This document shows, in pieces, positions 42,767-53,945 of a stretch of 64,000 nucleotides of DNA; positions within the stretch are counted from its first letter, which is position 1, and every line of letters starts with the position of its first letter. The notes under the pieces were generated by a model that ran no database searches, was not told the origin of the DNA, and saw only the letters and a program-made list of their open reading frames with translations. A program made the translations under genes and the position numbers. The stretch spans positions 186,001 through 250,000 of the forward strand of contig JAMZAV010002038.1 of the NCBI GenBank assembly GCA_024449915.1, read 5' to 3'. This stretch comes from Sweltsa coloradensis. Lineage: Eukaryota; Arthropoda; Insecta; Plecoptera; Chloroperlidae.

Positions 42767-43132
42767 ATGCCCACAAGTCACATCATGTCAGAAAACGAAA
42801 ATACTATACCAAAACACAAGCGTGCCAGTAATTTTAGTGCCTCGGAAGAGGCGCTATTAAGGGCTTTGGTAAGAAAATATTGCTCTGTCATAGAATGTAA
42901 AAAGACAGATGCACTCTCTAACAAAGAAAATGAGCACGGTTGGGCAAAGCTCCAGGAAGAGTTTAATGCTCAATGTGGGGCTCACGCACGAACCCTACTC
43001 AATTTAAAATCAAAATTTGATAACCAAGAGGGCTGTTAAGAAGACTCTGATGGATGAGAAGAAGGAGCAGTTTAAGTTTGTGAAAAAAGTTCTGATTGAT
43101 GAGAAGAAGGAGCGTTTGAAGACTGGCTGTTG
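42767..43132 (+). pseudogene. Myb/SANT-like DNA-binding ORF of a Harbinger-related transposon
   Basis: ATG at 42767 or 42785 leads to ASNFSASEEALLRALVRKYCS, CKKTDALSNKENEHGWAKLQ, EEFNA and LLNLKSKF. This is the trihelix/Myb_DNA-bind_5 pattern, found in the accessory DNA-binding protein of Harbinger-type elements. After one frameshift near 43030 a basic coiled tail (KKTLMDEKKEQFK, then a near repeat KKVLIDEKKERLK) ends at a TGA at about 43131. The repeat of ~16 residues looks like an internal duplication. The accessory protein's known partner is the transposase, not seen next to it. Confidence 0.65.
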
Positions 43133-43139
43133 ACAAGAT

Positions 43140-43237
43140 TAGCAATGATAACTGTTGTTTATTAAATGACACTGTTGTTATGACAACAGCCATACATGGA
43201 GTATACATAGTAAAGAGATGCATACTATGATACAACA
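43140..43237 (-). mobile_element. Ty3 3' LTR start, truncated
   Basis: On the minus strand a polypurine gaagaagggaaga (43251-43239) is followed by TGTTGTATCATAG. AATAAA lies about 75 nt inside. The rest is lost at the Myb-ORF junction. Confidence 0.45.
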
Positions 43238-43295
43238 TCTTCCCTTCTTCGTTTATGTATAGCTAGTCAACAATTTTACTTAATATATTTAATTA

Positions 43296-45513
43296 TTATT
43301 CCTTGTATCGTAACGGAAGTATCACTCTTCTTCCACTGCGAGTTCGCATCTTCTGTCCAGGCGAGTCTTGGGTGTGAGCCGGCACCAGTTGAACTTCCTG
43401 CTCTATGTCTGGCTGATCTACATGAGGTTCTGATTCATTCAATCTGGTGGCAGTTTGTAGTCCTACTTTGGTGACATCAGGTTCCCTCTCTGTGTCAGCT
43501 TGGACTGGAGCTTCTCGTATGAATTTTCTATTTCTTCGATACTTTGATCCATCCACATCCACAATGTAGGATCTGGTTGACAGTTTCTCGGCTACAGTCC
43601 CGGGTCGCCACAGCTTATCGCGATCTCCTGGATTCGGCTGAATGATTGATGATTGGATATTGCTTTACGTCTCATATTTATGCAACTTGGCTAATCGAGA
43701 CGAAAGGGAGGGACGTAAGGGATGACGCGGGGGGAAAAGGGGTGGACAGGCCTATGCTGGTCTGAACCAGCCACGTCGTGGTCGTCTCCGTCTGTGTCAT
43801 CATCCGTCCGTGTTGTCATTGTCGTCGCCGTCGGGGAGGTAGTCAAAGGGAAGGGAAAAGTTCCCCGACGACGACCCAGAGCTCGCCATTAATTGCAGAG
43901 AGTGACACTCCCCTATTCACGGGCCAAACCGCGAGAAGGTGTCGAGTTGGAATTCGGCTGAAGGCGAATGTCTTGTCCAACTTGTAATTCTGGTAATGGC
44001 CTGGCTGTCTTATCGTAGTTGCTCTTCATTCGCATCTTCTTGAGCTCAATATTTCCAAAACCCCATCTACCACTTTTGGGACCAGAAGTGACGTAGTTGT
44101 CGGTAAGGTTGTTCTGGTTCCACGGGACATTAGTTTTTGTACTGGACTAGCCAGTAACTGGTCTGTTGGTGTATTTCGCCAATCTAGGATTGCCTTCCAA
44201 GGATCGGAGTTGGAGCGGAAGGTTTTCTTTAGTAACCGTTTAACGATTTTTCACTGTTGCTTCTATTTTTCCATTGGATTGGCTATGTCTTGACGATGAT
44301 GTGTTGTGTGTGAACTCCCATTCAGTGGCAAATCTTCTAAACTCTGCACTGACAAATGGAGTGTCATTATCTGTGACTAACACTTCGGGAATTCCATGAC
44401 GGCTAAAGTTCTTCTTAGTTACTTCCACGAGTGTGGTTGCCAATGAATTTTCTATTTCATCTAACACTCGAGACCATGGAATGTCCGGTGTGCGTTGTGT
44501 TTGCAGCGGTTCTTTTTTCTTGTTTATCTGCAAACTCTTGGCACGCTGTACAATGTTTTATAGTCTCTCGAATGTCGGCTGACATCTGCGGCCAATACAA
44601 AACATCTCTGGCTTTTCTTAAGCATGCTTCGGTTCCAAGGTGACTGGCATGTATCCGTACCAACATCTCACGCCGCATCGTCTTTGGTATGATAATCTTA
44701 CTATTTTTAAACACAACACCATTTTGTACACTAAGCTCTTCTTGGCAAGACCAATATTCCCCGATATTGATTGGAATTTTTGATTTGTCAACTGGCCATC
44801 CAGAAAGAATGGTCGTGATGAGTGACTGTAGTACTTCATCTGTTGCCATGCATCTTTGGATTTGTTGTAGTCTTTCGCTGGTTACATTTAGGTGTTCAGC
44901 CTGATTGATTTCTTCTACTTCACGGTGTATCCTATCTTCTGTTTCCATCTGATAAATGATGTTATCCTTCTCGATTTCTTTACTCCCTCCTGGAACAGCT
45001 GCTCGCGACAGGAGATCTGCAATCAGCATCTCCTTTCCAGGTTTGTAGTTTACTTGAAGATTGAACCGTTGTAACCTTAACAGCATACGTTGCAAGCGTT
45101 TAGGTGCTTGTAACAATGATTTCTTGAAGATTATTTCTAAAGCTTTATGGTCGGATTCAACTCGGATGATGTCTTTACCGTAAAGGTATTGTGAAAACCG
45201 TTCGCAAGCAAACACAATTGCAAGACATTCCTTTTCGATGACTGCATAGTTCCTTTCAGTGTTCGATAAAGTGCGTGAAGCAAACGCTACAGGTTGTCCA
45301 CCTTGCATTAATGTTGCTCCGATCCCAACATCGCTAGCGTCACTCTGTATTGTGACTTCGTCAGATACGTCAAAGTACTTGAGAACAGGTGCAGTGGTTA
45401 CAAGTTCTTTTATAGTATCGAATGCAACTTGTTGAGCTGATTGCCAGGCCCATTTTACGGTCTTATCTGTAAGTCTTCTTAAGGGTTCGGCAATATCAGA
45501 CAATTTTGGAATA
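43296..45513 (-). pseudogene. Ty3-type retrotransposon pol: RNase H and integrase
   Basis: The open frame 45503-44457 begins at the end of RT (SDIAEPLRRLT). It has RNase H with QSDASDVGIGA (D), EKECLAIVFA (E), ESDHKALE (D) and IADLLSRA (D). The integrase zinc region follows (RIHASHLG...CTACQEF, HHCC intact). A frameshift near 44525 leads to a shortened core: the first catalytic D is deleted, VTDNDTPFVSAEF keeps the second, and GKIEATVK keeps the glutamate. Later frames end in a GPY-like region, LRLQPN, split by SINE-A, and a final RTRSGR stop at 43296. RT fingers/palm and gag are absent. Activity is ruled out. Confidence 0.9.
43643..43951 (-). repeat. SINE-A with an 11-bp target-site duplication
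   Basis: ATTCGGCTGAA flanks the element at 43632-43642 and 43952-43962. The interrupted Ty3 reading frame is continuous if one copy of the duplication and the insert are removed. This fixes element length at 309 bp: (tgattga)-type end, hairpin, body, end at gagttgga. Confidence 0.95.
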
Positions 45514-45900
45514 CATTATACAACATTATACAACACTGGCAGAGGCATCCCTGTCCTCCCTACATTGGACCCATCCTATACCAACATTTAGCGGGAAGTG
45601 ATGGGGGTTGGCCTGGAGGGCCTCGTAAATCCATTCGACAGCAATGGAACTGCTGGTAAGTAGGCCTAGATTACATCCATGATTGGGCTAATGCGGATTC
45701 CACCGTTCAATGCCTTATTTATGTGTAGACCTTTCATGATTTCGTTTATTATAGGCTTACCGAAGGTCTATGAGAATGTGTCAGTAGGACTGCTCAGGAG
45801 CCAAATTTTTGTGTGATATAGGGACTACAGTGCCAAGCTTCGAGTGAGTGGTGATTTCGTGATTTTGTGACTGGTCTGCGTTTGAGAAACTAGCCGTGTT
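45514..45900. other. Spacer without recognised gene
   Basis: GC-richer at the left, no family match. Confidence 0.5.
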
Positions 45901-46895
45901 TAGGGGAAAAAAATATGATGACATTCAAGACGAAGTAAATTATATTACCAACACAATTATCTCCCCTGCCAAATCCACAATCCCGACTGAATGACTGAAC
46001 AGAAAAACCTTTATAGAACTCAAAACATTGATAGATGGACAGTTCCTAAAAGGAAGATAAAGTGGAATGATATAACCACAGCAGAACTAAAAAGGTTTCT
46101 TGGTTTACTCCTATTGATGGGGCAGGTACGAAAAAATACTTTGAGAGACTACTGGTCTACAGACCCTACTATTGCCACACCTATTTTCCCTCAAACTATG
46201 AGTAGAAATAGATTCGAAGCCATTTGGCAAGTGTGGCATTTTAGTGACAATGATCTGCAAACACAAGATTCGGATAGGTTGTATAAAATTCATCCTATCT
46301 ATGAATACATGCTCGATAAATTCAGGACAGTGTACAGTCCAACCATGGAACTGTCATTAGATGAAGGAATGATTCCATGGAGAGGAAGACTGCGGTTTAG
46401 GACATACAACCCAGGTAAAATAAATAAATATGGACTTCTCGTAAGAATGGTGTGTGAAGCAAAAAGTAGCTATATTTGTAAAATGGAAATCTACGCAGCA
46501 CAAGGAAAAAGGTTGGTGGAGACTGTTTTGTCGGTACTTGAACCCTATTTGGATCTTGGCCATCATGTGTATCAGGACAACTTTTACAATAGTGTGCAAA
46601 TGTCGGAAACTTTGCTAGATAGAAATACAAGAGTGTGTGGAACAATAAGAGCCAACAGGGGGCTTCCTGCAACATTGAAGAAGGATATGAAAAAACTAAA
46701 AAGGGAGACTCAGTATTCAAGCGAAAAGATGATGTACTTCTTCATGTATGGAAAGACAAGAGGGAGGTTTGCATGATATCAAGAATCCATACAGCGTCCA
46801 TAGTCAACACAACAAAGAAGGATAGACGAACAGGAGAGTACATAAAAAAGCCACTGCATCTGGCAACAATACAGGCAACTATCATGTGGAAATGA
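45900..46895 (+). pseudogene. piggyBac transposase, C-terminally truncated
   Basis: The main frame from 45991 is open for 261 codons. It has the N-terminal domain FLGLLLLMGQVRKNTLRDYW, MSRNRFEAIWQVWHFSDND, LSLDEGMIPWRGR (first catalytic D at residue 124) and HVYQDNFYNS (second D at residue 196). A frameshift near 46690 (aagggagact) leads to a short frame with DVLLHVWKDKREVCMISRIH and a stop at 46893, before the MGGVD block that would carry the third aspartate. A short upstream piece (RGKKYDDIQDEVNYIT) near 45903 suggests more N-terminus. It is unlike the 54-kb piggyBac, so a separate lineage. Confidence 0.85.
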
Positions 46896-47107
46896 ATAGG
46901 TAAAACTTTGAGAAAAAAAAGAGATCGTCAAAATGGCTTCAAGAAGAGCAAATCGCATTTGCACCACATTCACTCAAGCCGGAAGTGCTGGATATCGCTC
47001 ACAGGAACAAACAAGAAACTGCGGAACAAAAACATCTCTGCTCCAGATAGTTACAATAATTTCAATATCACAAATACAAAATATTATTATTATTATTACT
47101 TTTTTTT

Positions 47108-47356
47108 ATTGGATATTGCTTAACGTCTCATATTTATGCAACTTGGCTAATCGAGACGAAGGGAGGGACGTAAGGGATGACGCGGGGGGACAAGGGTGGA
47201 CAGGCCTGTGCTGGTCAGAACCAGCCACAAGCGTATGGGGAGGGCAGGGGTTCCCCCACGTCGTGATCGTCTCCGTCTGCGTCATCATCCGTCCGTGTTG
47301 TCGTTGTCATCGCCGTCGGGGGGGTAGTCAAAGGGAAGGGGAAAGTTCCCCGACGA
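47108..47356 (-). repeat. SINE-A
   Basis: tattggatattgcttaacgtctc through agttccccgacga. It is flanked by a ~40-bp direct repeat (agttacaataatttcaatatcaca at about 47050 and 47385), too long for a normal target duplication, so a local duplication. Confidence 0.88.
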
Positions 47357-47589
47357 ATAAAACTATCTACAATACAATCTATCTAGTTACAATAATTTCA
47401 ATATCACATATACAAAATAAAACTAACATATTAGTATTTATAATTATATATTAACTACTTACAGTTTGAATTGTTATGTCGTTGGTGTGCTATCACACGT
47501 AGCCGTACATGCAGGAAGCTTGCTAATTATAGGTTCTTAAAGGATGGTAATTCCTTGGATCCTTTATAAATTTGGTACACCAGCAAGTA

Positions 47590-47890
47590 CCCTAATGTTC
47601 ATTATTAAACCACTTTTAACATGGTTTTATGTTGGGGTTCAATCTTGTCCCAATAATGTTGCCATTGTCTTTTTAAGCTTGTTTGTATTAAAAAACTTTC
47701 ATGTCTAAAGGTAGGACTAATTGGTCAATCTGTAATAGTCATTTTCCATGCAGATTCCATGAATCGCTGAATCCCTGAAAACTACCTCCTCCCGACGAGA
47801 AAGTAGGGAAGTAGGAGGTCGTACCTTCAGTACAAGGGAGGGCAAACACTACACAGCATGTTAGTCTGTTGTGCGTAGCATTCAGACATT
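47590..47890 (-). mobile_element. Non-LTR C-terminal fragment, decayed
   Basis: The minus strand shows SLKRQWQHYWDKIE, related to the NL1 'LKDQWQYSWNKLE' stretch, and a degenerate SRREE block (tcccgacgagaaagt), resembling NL3. Many stops. Confidence 0.45.
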
Positions 47891-48620
47891 ACCTGACAAG
47901 CAGGGTAGAATAAAAAGCAAACGGAACCTTCCAGTCTGGACAGAACAGACAACGTCATGAAGTTAACGAACATTTAACAGAACAATGTGAGGACACAACA
48001 GCCAAAACTTGCTGAAACCAAACACGCAGCAGTAAGACGAGCTATCTCACACTGACCAAACAGAAACCCCAGGGGCTGAATGGACGGAACAAACGGGGCG
48101 CAATAACGAGATAACAAGCACTTGACTGACACGCAATACAGAAAAGGGAGTAAAAAAAACTTACAGTCTGGACAGAACAGACATCCTCGTAACGGTAACA
48201 CATATAAAACAAAACACATTCAGTAGTAACAGAAGCCGACTCCTTGTACTGTGGAGACCGAACAAGAACAGCACAAAGAGCGGAGACAAAACACATCCGC
48301 CTCCGCCAATAATAACTGACCGACTGCGAGACTGCCGTGCCGCTGTGTGTACTGTAGCCTGTATAGATGGCAGTCAAAAGGTGCGGAGCGGCGAGGTCAT
48401 ATCCATGTTGCACGTCAAGTGCATTGAAATTATACAAAGTCGTATGATGACAATAGTACATGATCTCCAAGATGTATAATAATTGGTTGTGAGCTATATT
48501 TAGAAGTGTAGTGAGGTTCATCGCGACGATACTATTTTATTGCAGATACTACAATACCTATCTATGGATTCTACTGTCATTACAGATCAACTGTAACACA
48601 GCGCATTGCACCTCACTCAC
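47891..48620. repeat. DR2 dispersed repeat
   Basis: Tandem head (two 'agtctggacagaacagaca' segments near 47932 and 48165), 'gtactgtggagaccg', core 'gtgcggagcggcgaggtcatatcc' and tail 'gtagtgaggttcatcgcgacgatac' in the order of the 14.2-15.1 kb copy. Confidence 0.82.
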
Positions 48621-50087
48621 AGGTAGATTGTAGATTGTAGCACGCCAGAATTTAGGCTACATACACATAGCTTACAGAACAGTAGTAGTCATGCTTCCTT
48701 AAAATCACTTATATTATGCAGACATTTTTCTATAAGGCAGCATCTCAGTTTTCTTTTAAACATGATCATGTTTGTTTAACTTTTTATTTCCTCAGGTAAA
48801 TAATTGAATAGTATTTTTACTGCATGTATTAGGGCTTTGTCAATGACTTTTAATTTAGTTGATATGAAACACAAACTTGTCAAGGAGCGATGTAATCGTT
48901 AACATGCAGTTCTATATTAGTGTTGATTCTATATCCTCACAAGTTTCAATTAAATCTTTTTTAATGCCCACAAGGTCAAGTTTTACTATGGCTATTGATG
49001 GGAATAGGCCTACATATGTATTGGTGGAATTTAATATAAACCTATTTGAACATTTGACGTATTTAAGCATTTAAAAAAATTTAAATTTAGATGCTAAGGC
49101 CTAGTTTAACCCATTCAGACATTCAGACAAAAAAGAAACTCAGATTTGACGTGTACAAAATACAAAATAGTATTGCAATTTTTTGCATGCTGACAATGTG
49201 ACAATGTTGACCATATTGATGATTTTTTGGGGGAAATTTCGGGTTTGACATAGCGGTTCATTGATTTAAAATAAAATTCTAGCTTTCTTGGTTTATTTAT
49301 TTATTTAAGAGTCTCGTACAGCACAAGTACCATTTTACATAGACAATCCACTATAATATATAAATAAGGAAAAATTAAAATTACATTAATAAACCTTCAA
49401 ATTAACTAATAATTATTTATATTGATGAACAATAAACAAATATATCAAAATTGTAAGTGCAACAAAACATAAGAGTAAATAATGTTTAAAAGAATAGAGG
49501 GGGAAATGCTAATGACCTTCAACTGCAGTCCAATCACGGATTGATTTTTTGAAAGAATTAAAATCAGAGAATATGTCGAACTTTGGTTAATTAGGTTATA
49601 TATTACAAAAATTTAAAATTTCATTATAAAATGAAGGTAAACTAAAGGTATAGATCTATGGTTAATAGAAAGTCTAGGTCTAGCTACATGGAAAAGGTGT
49701 GTAAGCCTAGTAAAGCGGGATGGAACAAGAAGTGGAAACATGGAGACAAGACTGGTGGACCGGAAAACACCATACGGTTCAGGAAAGACATGTCATAGCG
49801 TTTTCAGGTAAAAAATACACAGTTTATTAGCTTCTTCAAACCAAATGCTCCTTTTGAAAAAGTGGTAAATTTGTCGTTTAATTTATAAAGTCACTGTCTC
49901 CTACAGATATTGTAGTAATTATTGGGGGGACAAAATAAAACATACAGGAGCCTAAGTTCGACACCAGAAATCAAGCACACAATCAGGGTCTTGATAAATA
50001 TATCACTTAAACCAAATGTAATAATTTCTTCGATACCATATCGTTATGATGAAGAAGGGAAGAAATAAAGCCCACAAATAAAATACA
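48621..50087. other. AT-rich stretch without gene
   Basis: Contains ttatttatttattt at 49290 followed by ~700 bp that look like a decayed retroelement 3' region, but nothing assignable. Confidence 0.45.
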
Positions 50088-50216
50088 CAAATGGCCTTAT
50101 CAATGACCTAATCAACAAAGAAGCAAATGAAGTAAATATTACATTTCTAAACTTGGATCAGCTCACAAAAGAAGACTACACAATTCATGGTCTACACTTA
50201 AAAAGAGTGGGCTCCA
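50088..50216 (+). pseudogene. Possible SGNH-hydrolase-like end of a transposon ORF
   Basis: A 40-residue frame reads FLNLDQLTKEDYTIHGLHLKRVG, similar in form to 'F....L.R..YT.HGLHL...GK', the end of SGNH-type domains found in some invertebrate repeat ORFs. Too short to be sure. Confidence 0.3.
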
Positions 50217-50499
50217 GATTCTGCGCCAAATAACCATAAACGATACGATCATCGGACGTGATGTAGAGCTCTGAGAGCACATGGCGAAATACGAATCAAA
50301 TCTCGTAGATCACTTATCTAAGCCTTAATAAGCCTAACAGTGACTTGCAGAGGTTGATGGATTCGGAATTATTTTTAAAGCGAGTTTGATTGGGTAAAAC
50401 CCACCAGGTTTCACTGAGCTGGGGAAAGTCGTAACAATCCTGCTTCAGTCATGAAAACCACGGATTTGGGTGTCACAACTTGGGGAGTGACAGAGCACA

Positions 50500-51370
50500 A
50501 CACTGAGATAGCGAGCACTTCCCGGATAAGCTGGCCAGATAAAAAACGAGGAACAAAATATGAAAGTACTTCCTACCACTGAACAAACCAAGCCACAAAA
50601 AATGGCACAAACATGGGCACAAATTAAAGCGTCAATAACCCCACTTAGTATTACTAACTTATATTAGTAGTGCTTCAAACAAAAGAGGAATTTGCAACAC
50701 AACACAGGGAATTCGGTTATAACAAAAACCCAAGCACAGAAAACGGGCACCTCTTTGTGTGGACTAGGCTCTCATCCACACACTGAACAAGAACCTGACT
50801 CTTTGTGAACATCAAATCTTTCAAGCTGTCAGACAGAACTGAGAAAAACTAACATAACAAACACTTCCCTGACAAGCAGAAAGAATAAAGAAGCAAAACA
50901 AACCTCCCAGCCTGGACCAGAATCAGACCATGTCCCGAAGTTTCACAAATATTTAAGAGAAGCGACGCGAAAAAATAAAAACGGCCAAAAGATATGCCAA
51001 ACAAACAATCAGCAGAGGACTAAAGCTAACTCCGTCTACAGTGGAGGGGACAAACACGAACAGACCTTAGGCGGAGACAAAAACACCGTCGCCGCAAGAA
51101 GAACGAACACAGACCGGACTGTGAGGACGAACGGCTGCAGGTGCAGTGGTTGCTGTGTGTGAGTGTAAGGTGTAGTCAAAAGGGGCGGGCGGCGAGGTCA
51201 TATCGGAATCTGCACGTAAAAGCATTAAAAACTGTTCAAAAAACTGTGTTGGACGCCAATAGGCTCATGAACTCGGAAAGGTGTAATTCATTGGTTGCGA
51301 GTGAATTATTTCTATATGTATAGGAGGGTTATCGTGGCGATACTGGAGTTTTGTCGCAGATATTGCGTAT
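50500..51370. repeat. DR2 dispersed repeat, long copy
   Basis: 'cacaacactgagatagcgag', 'ctctcatccacacactgaac', 'cctggaccagaatcagaccatg', 'gtctacagtggagggg', core 'aggggcgggcggcgaggtcatatcgg' and tail 'cgtggcgatactggagttttgtcgcagatatt'. Confidence 0.8.
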
Positions 51371-51494
51371 ACATGGATTTAATGTTATTATAGACATGTA
51401 AATGCGCACCGGAAAAATTCGCCATCTCCCTTAAAAGCTGCCCCGAAAAGCCAAGAAGGTTGTAATAGGGACAAATGGCTATGTACCATCCAAA

Positions 51495-51545
51495 TAAAGT
51501 AGAGTTTAAGCCACAAGGCGGGCTTTCGTCAGGGCCGATGAAAGA
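51495..51545 (-). ncRNA. Degenerate hammerhead-like core
   Basis: On the minus strand, CTGACGA is followed by AAGCC, loop CGCCTTGT and GGCTT (a 5-bp stem), then AAAC where GAAAC is required. The loss of G12 would abolish activity. Stem I and the cleavage triplet are not identifiable. Confidence 0.4.
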
Positions 51546-51787
51546 TGCCTAGGAGGAAATTTTGAAGATATTTAGTTGTGTGGTTTAGTGTTTCTTAAGG
51601 TATTTCACGAGACAGCCATGTACTCGGCACGCTAAAAAAGCACTCAAATTGAGATGTACAAACGCTCTGGAGTGGTGCGCGTTCAATCATCAAAAGATTG
51701 GACAAGGAACAGAACTAGATTGCTAACATGGTCAACTTCTATAAAATCCGAAACAGTCGAGGGGGGTGGCTTAATTTTGCTCTACAA

Positions 51788-51895
51788 TTTGATTGATTGA
51801 ATATTGCTTAACGATCATATTGTAGTGAACTCGGCTAATCGAGACGAACGACAAGGGAGAGAGAGTACGTAAGGGGATGATGCATTCAGAATATC
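51788..51895 (-). repeat. SINE-A fragment, diverged
   Basis: tttgattgattgaatattgct, 'aacgatcatattgtagtgaactcggctaatcgagacga', 'acgtaagggg'. Confidence 0.75.
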
Positions 51896-52918
51896 ATCAC
51901 CGTTCGTAAGGTGACTTTGTGATTGTAGATTGTAGGAAACATATTTAGCACAAAAAATTAACAACTGTTCAAGTTGGGGGGACCCATCATTAAATACTCT
52001 AGCTACATTATTGGTGTCAAGGACTACATTGATAGTGCAAGTAACTATTCATACACCATTAGTTCTAGACCTACTCTTTACGAAGCCTACTAGTACGGAA
52101 TATGGAAATGCTATCATTAGGCACTAATTTAACTATGGTATGTATATTCTTTGTGCATAGACCGATCTCCTCCCCAATTCAAGAGCAATTTACCTGGCAA
52201 TGACTGGTGTGAAGGTTTCCTGCGCATACATAACAATACTTAACGGCTGCGAGTTTCTGCTAACATTTCTCGCAATAGGTCTCATGCTAGCACCGAAACG
52301 TTTGAAGGTGTTCTTTAATAATCTTGAAACTTTGATTGAAGGTGTTGCACCATCATATGTTAAACTCTGATGTGTCAAAGTTCTGTGACGACCCAAGGCG
52401 GAAAAAAGCGATTCATAAGTGCGGGGTGAAGTGCCCCGAAAGAATAATCAATTCGTCGAAAACGTGCATTACGATAATGATGTATGAGGACGACAGCTCG
52501 GCCACACAATTTACCGGTCTATGTAGTGTCAAAAACATATGAACACTTGCGACAGTATTGGAGAGGTGCAATCCTTTTGCTTGTGCATATGGCTGCCAAG
52601 AAGAGACGCGAGTAAGTGCTCTGACACGGCTGTTTGACCAAACGGGATTTGTTTTCTGATTGTTTTTTCATTGTTTTTTGCCACAGGCTGTCACTTTTTG
52701 GAGGGTCCTAAGCACTTTTAGTTATAACCTCTTCGCACACTTCATGCCTGAAGAAAATTGCTGTTTACCTGCCTACGTATTAAAAAATTAAGTGGCAAGA
52801 AAATTTGGCCGATGGAAATGCATAAAATCCCTGAACAACTGGCATCCCAAAAGATAAGTTCCCAAAGTTGTGCTAGGGCGGTTTGGAAAGGTATTCGAGC
52901 CTACTTTTATATTCAAAT
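51896..52918. other. Spacer without recognised gene
   Basis: Short open stretches only, none with a known motif. Confidence 0.5.
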
Positions 52919-52921
52919 TAA

Positions 52922-52952
<31 letters not shown>

Positions 52953-53290
52953 TGTATTTAGAGTCTATCCACTCAGCCACAGAAATATAATGGATTTTAA
53001 GTGGAGACTTAAATAAAAAGCGACCAAGCTAACCCTGTAGGCCCAAACGCAATCGACGACGTGAGCGATAACCAACCAAAGACGATATTTTTTTTTTATA
53101 GGAAATATAGCAATCAGTGGTTATGGGACAGTGCGAACACCCGCGAATCAACGCAAGAATCAACAAGGCGATTCAGAAACAACTCTGAATTTATTATGGC
53201 TTCGTTGCTAGGATCTCCCCGGCTCCAAGTCATCCGTTTACAAACCTAAGGACACGAACTGATGGACTTAAGCCAAATCAGTTACCAAAC
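52919..53290. repeat. SINE-B, inverse copy
   Basis: Reverse complement of 32.87-33.23 kb: (aaat)n tail at 52922-52950, 'ctatccactcag', 'gcgaccaagctaaccctg', 'gcgataaccaaccaaagac', 'cttcgttgctagga' and 'gatggacttaag'. The hairpin palindrome is eroded and the tRNA-like head is missing. Confidence 0.82.
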
Positions 53291-53499
53291 CCACCTATGA
53301 TGTAAATGGTATGGCGTCTCCTTGGACACTTGTAATGAAAAGATAATTATCTGGAAAATGTTTCTCCAAGTGGTATTTTTTGGGGTATTTACTTAAAACT
53401 TTCCTGATGGGTGTTTTTGGGGGGTTTCTTTTCACGTGTCTATTTTAATAATTTTTATCTGTTTTCTTTACCTTATTTCTACAGGAAAGATTTCGGCTG

Positions 53500-53905
53500 T
53501 GTCGACTAAATCTATACGGATACATTCACTCGTAACAAGCATTTGCCTTGCTTCGCGCATACACTCAATCTCATAGCAAGTAAAGCAGTAGAAATAACTG
53601 AAGGGCTACATCGAATTGTGCAGGTAAACTCTATAGTCACCTGGTTTAAACAGTGTGTTTCGGAAGCAGACATGTTGAGGAAATGTCAAATGGATAATGG
53701 CAAATCAGAGGGTGCCGTCTTAAAATTATCACAAGGTATTGCAACTAAGTACTAACTCTACATATTAGATGTTTGAACGATTCCTAGGAAAAAGTGACTA
53801 TGCCAATTCAGTTATTAAAATTTCCTTAAGCGCCACCAATGCTCACAGCATACCAATTAAAGAAAACAAGTTGATGAATGAGAGAATCGAGAATCGCATT
53901 TAGTT
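53500..53905 (+). pseudogene. hAT (ZBED-type) transposase fragment
   Basis: CFAHTLNLIASKAVEI, then IVTWFKQCVSEADMLRKCQ, LKLSQGIATKYNSTY, a stop, MFERFLGKSDYANSVI. This is the core of ZBED-type hAT transposases: CFAHTLNL is the C/H signature, 'WF..S....L' follows, and 'RWNSTY.M..R' is partly kept with a stop replacing Y. The first aspartate upstream and the dimerisation region downstream are missing. Confidence 0.75.
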
Positions 53906-53945
53906 GTACAAATATGATTTAAAAACGGTGTAATTTTAAATTACA

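Noticed and set aside
47047..47410. ~40-bp direct repeats flanking SINE-A as a target-site duplication
   Set aside because: Too long for retroposition and imperfect; better read as a local duplication.
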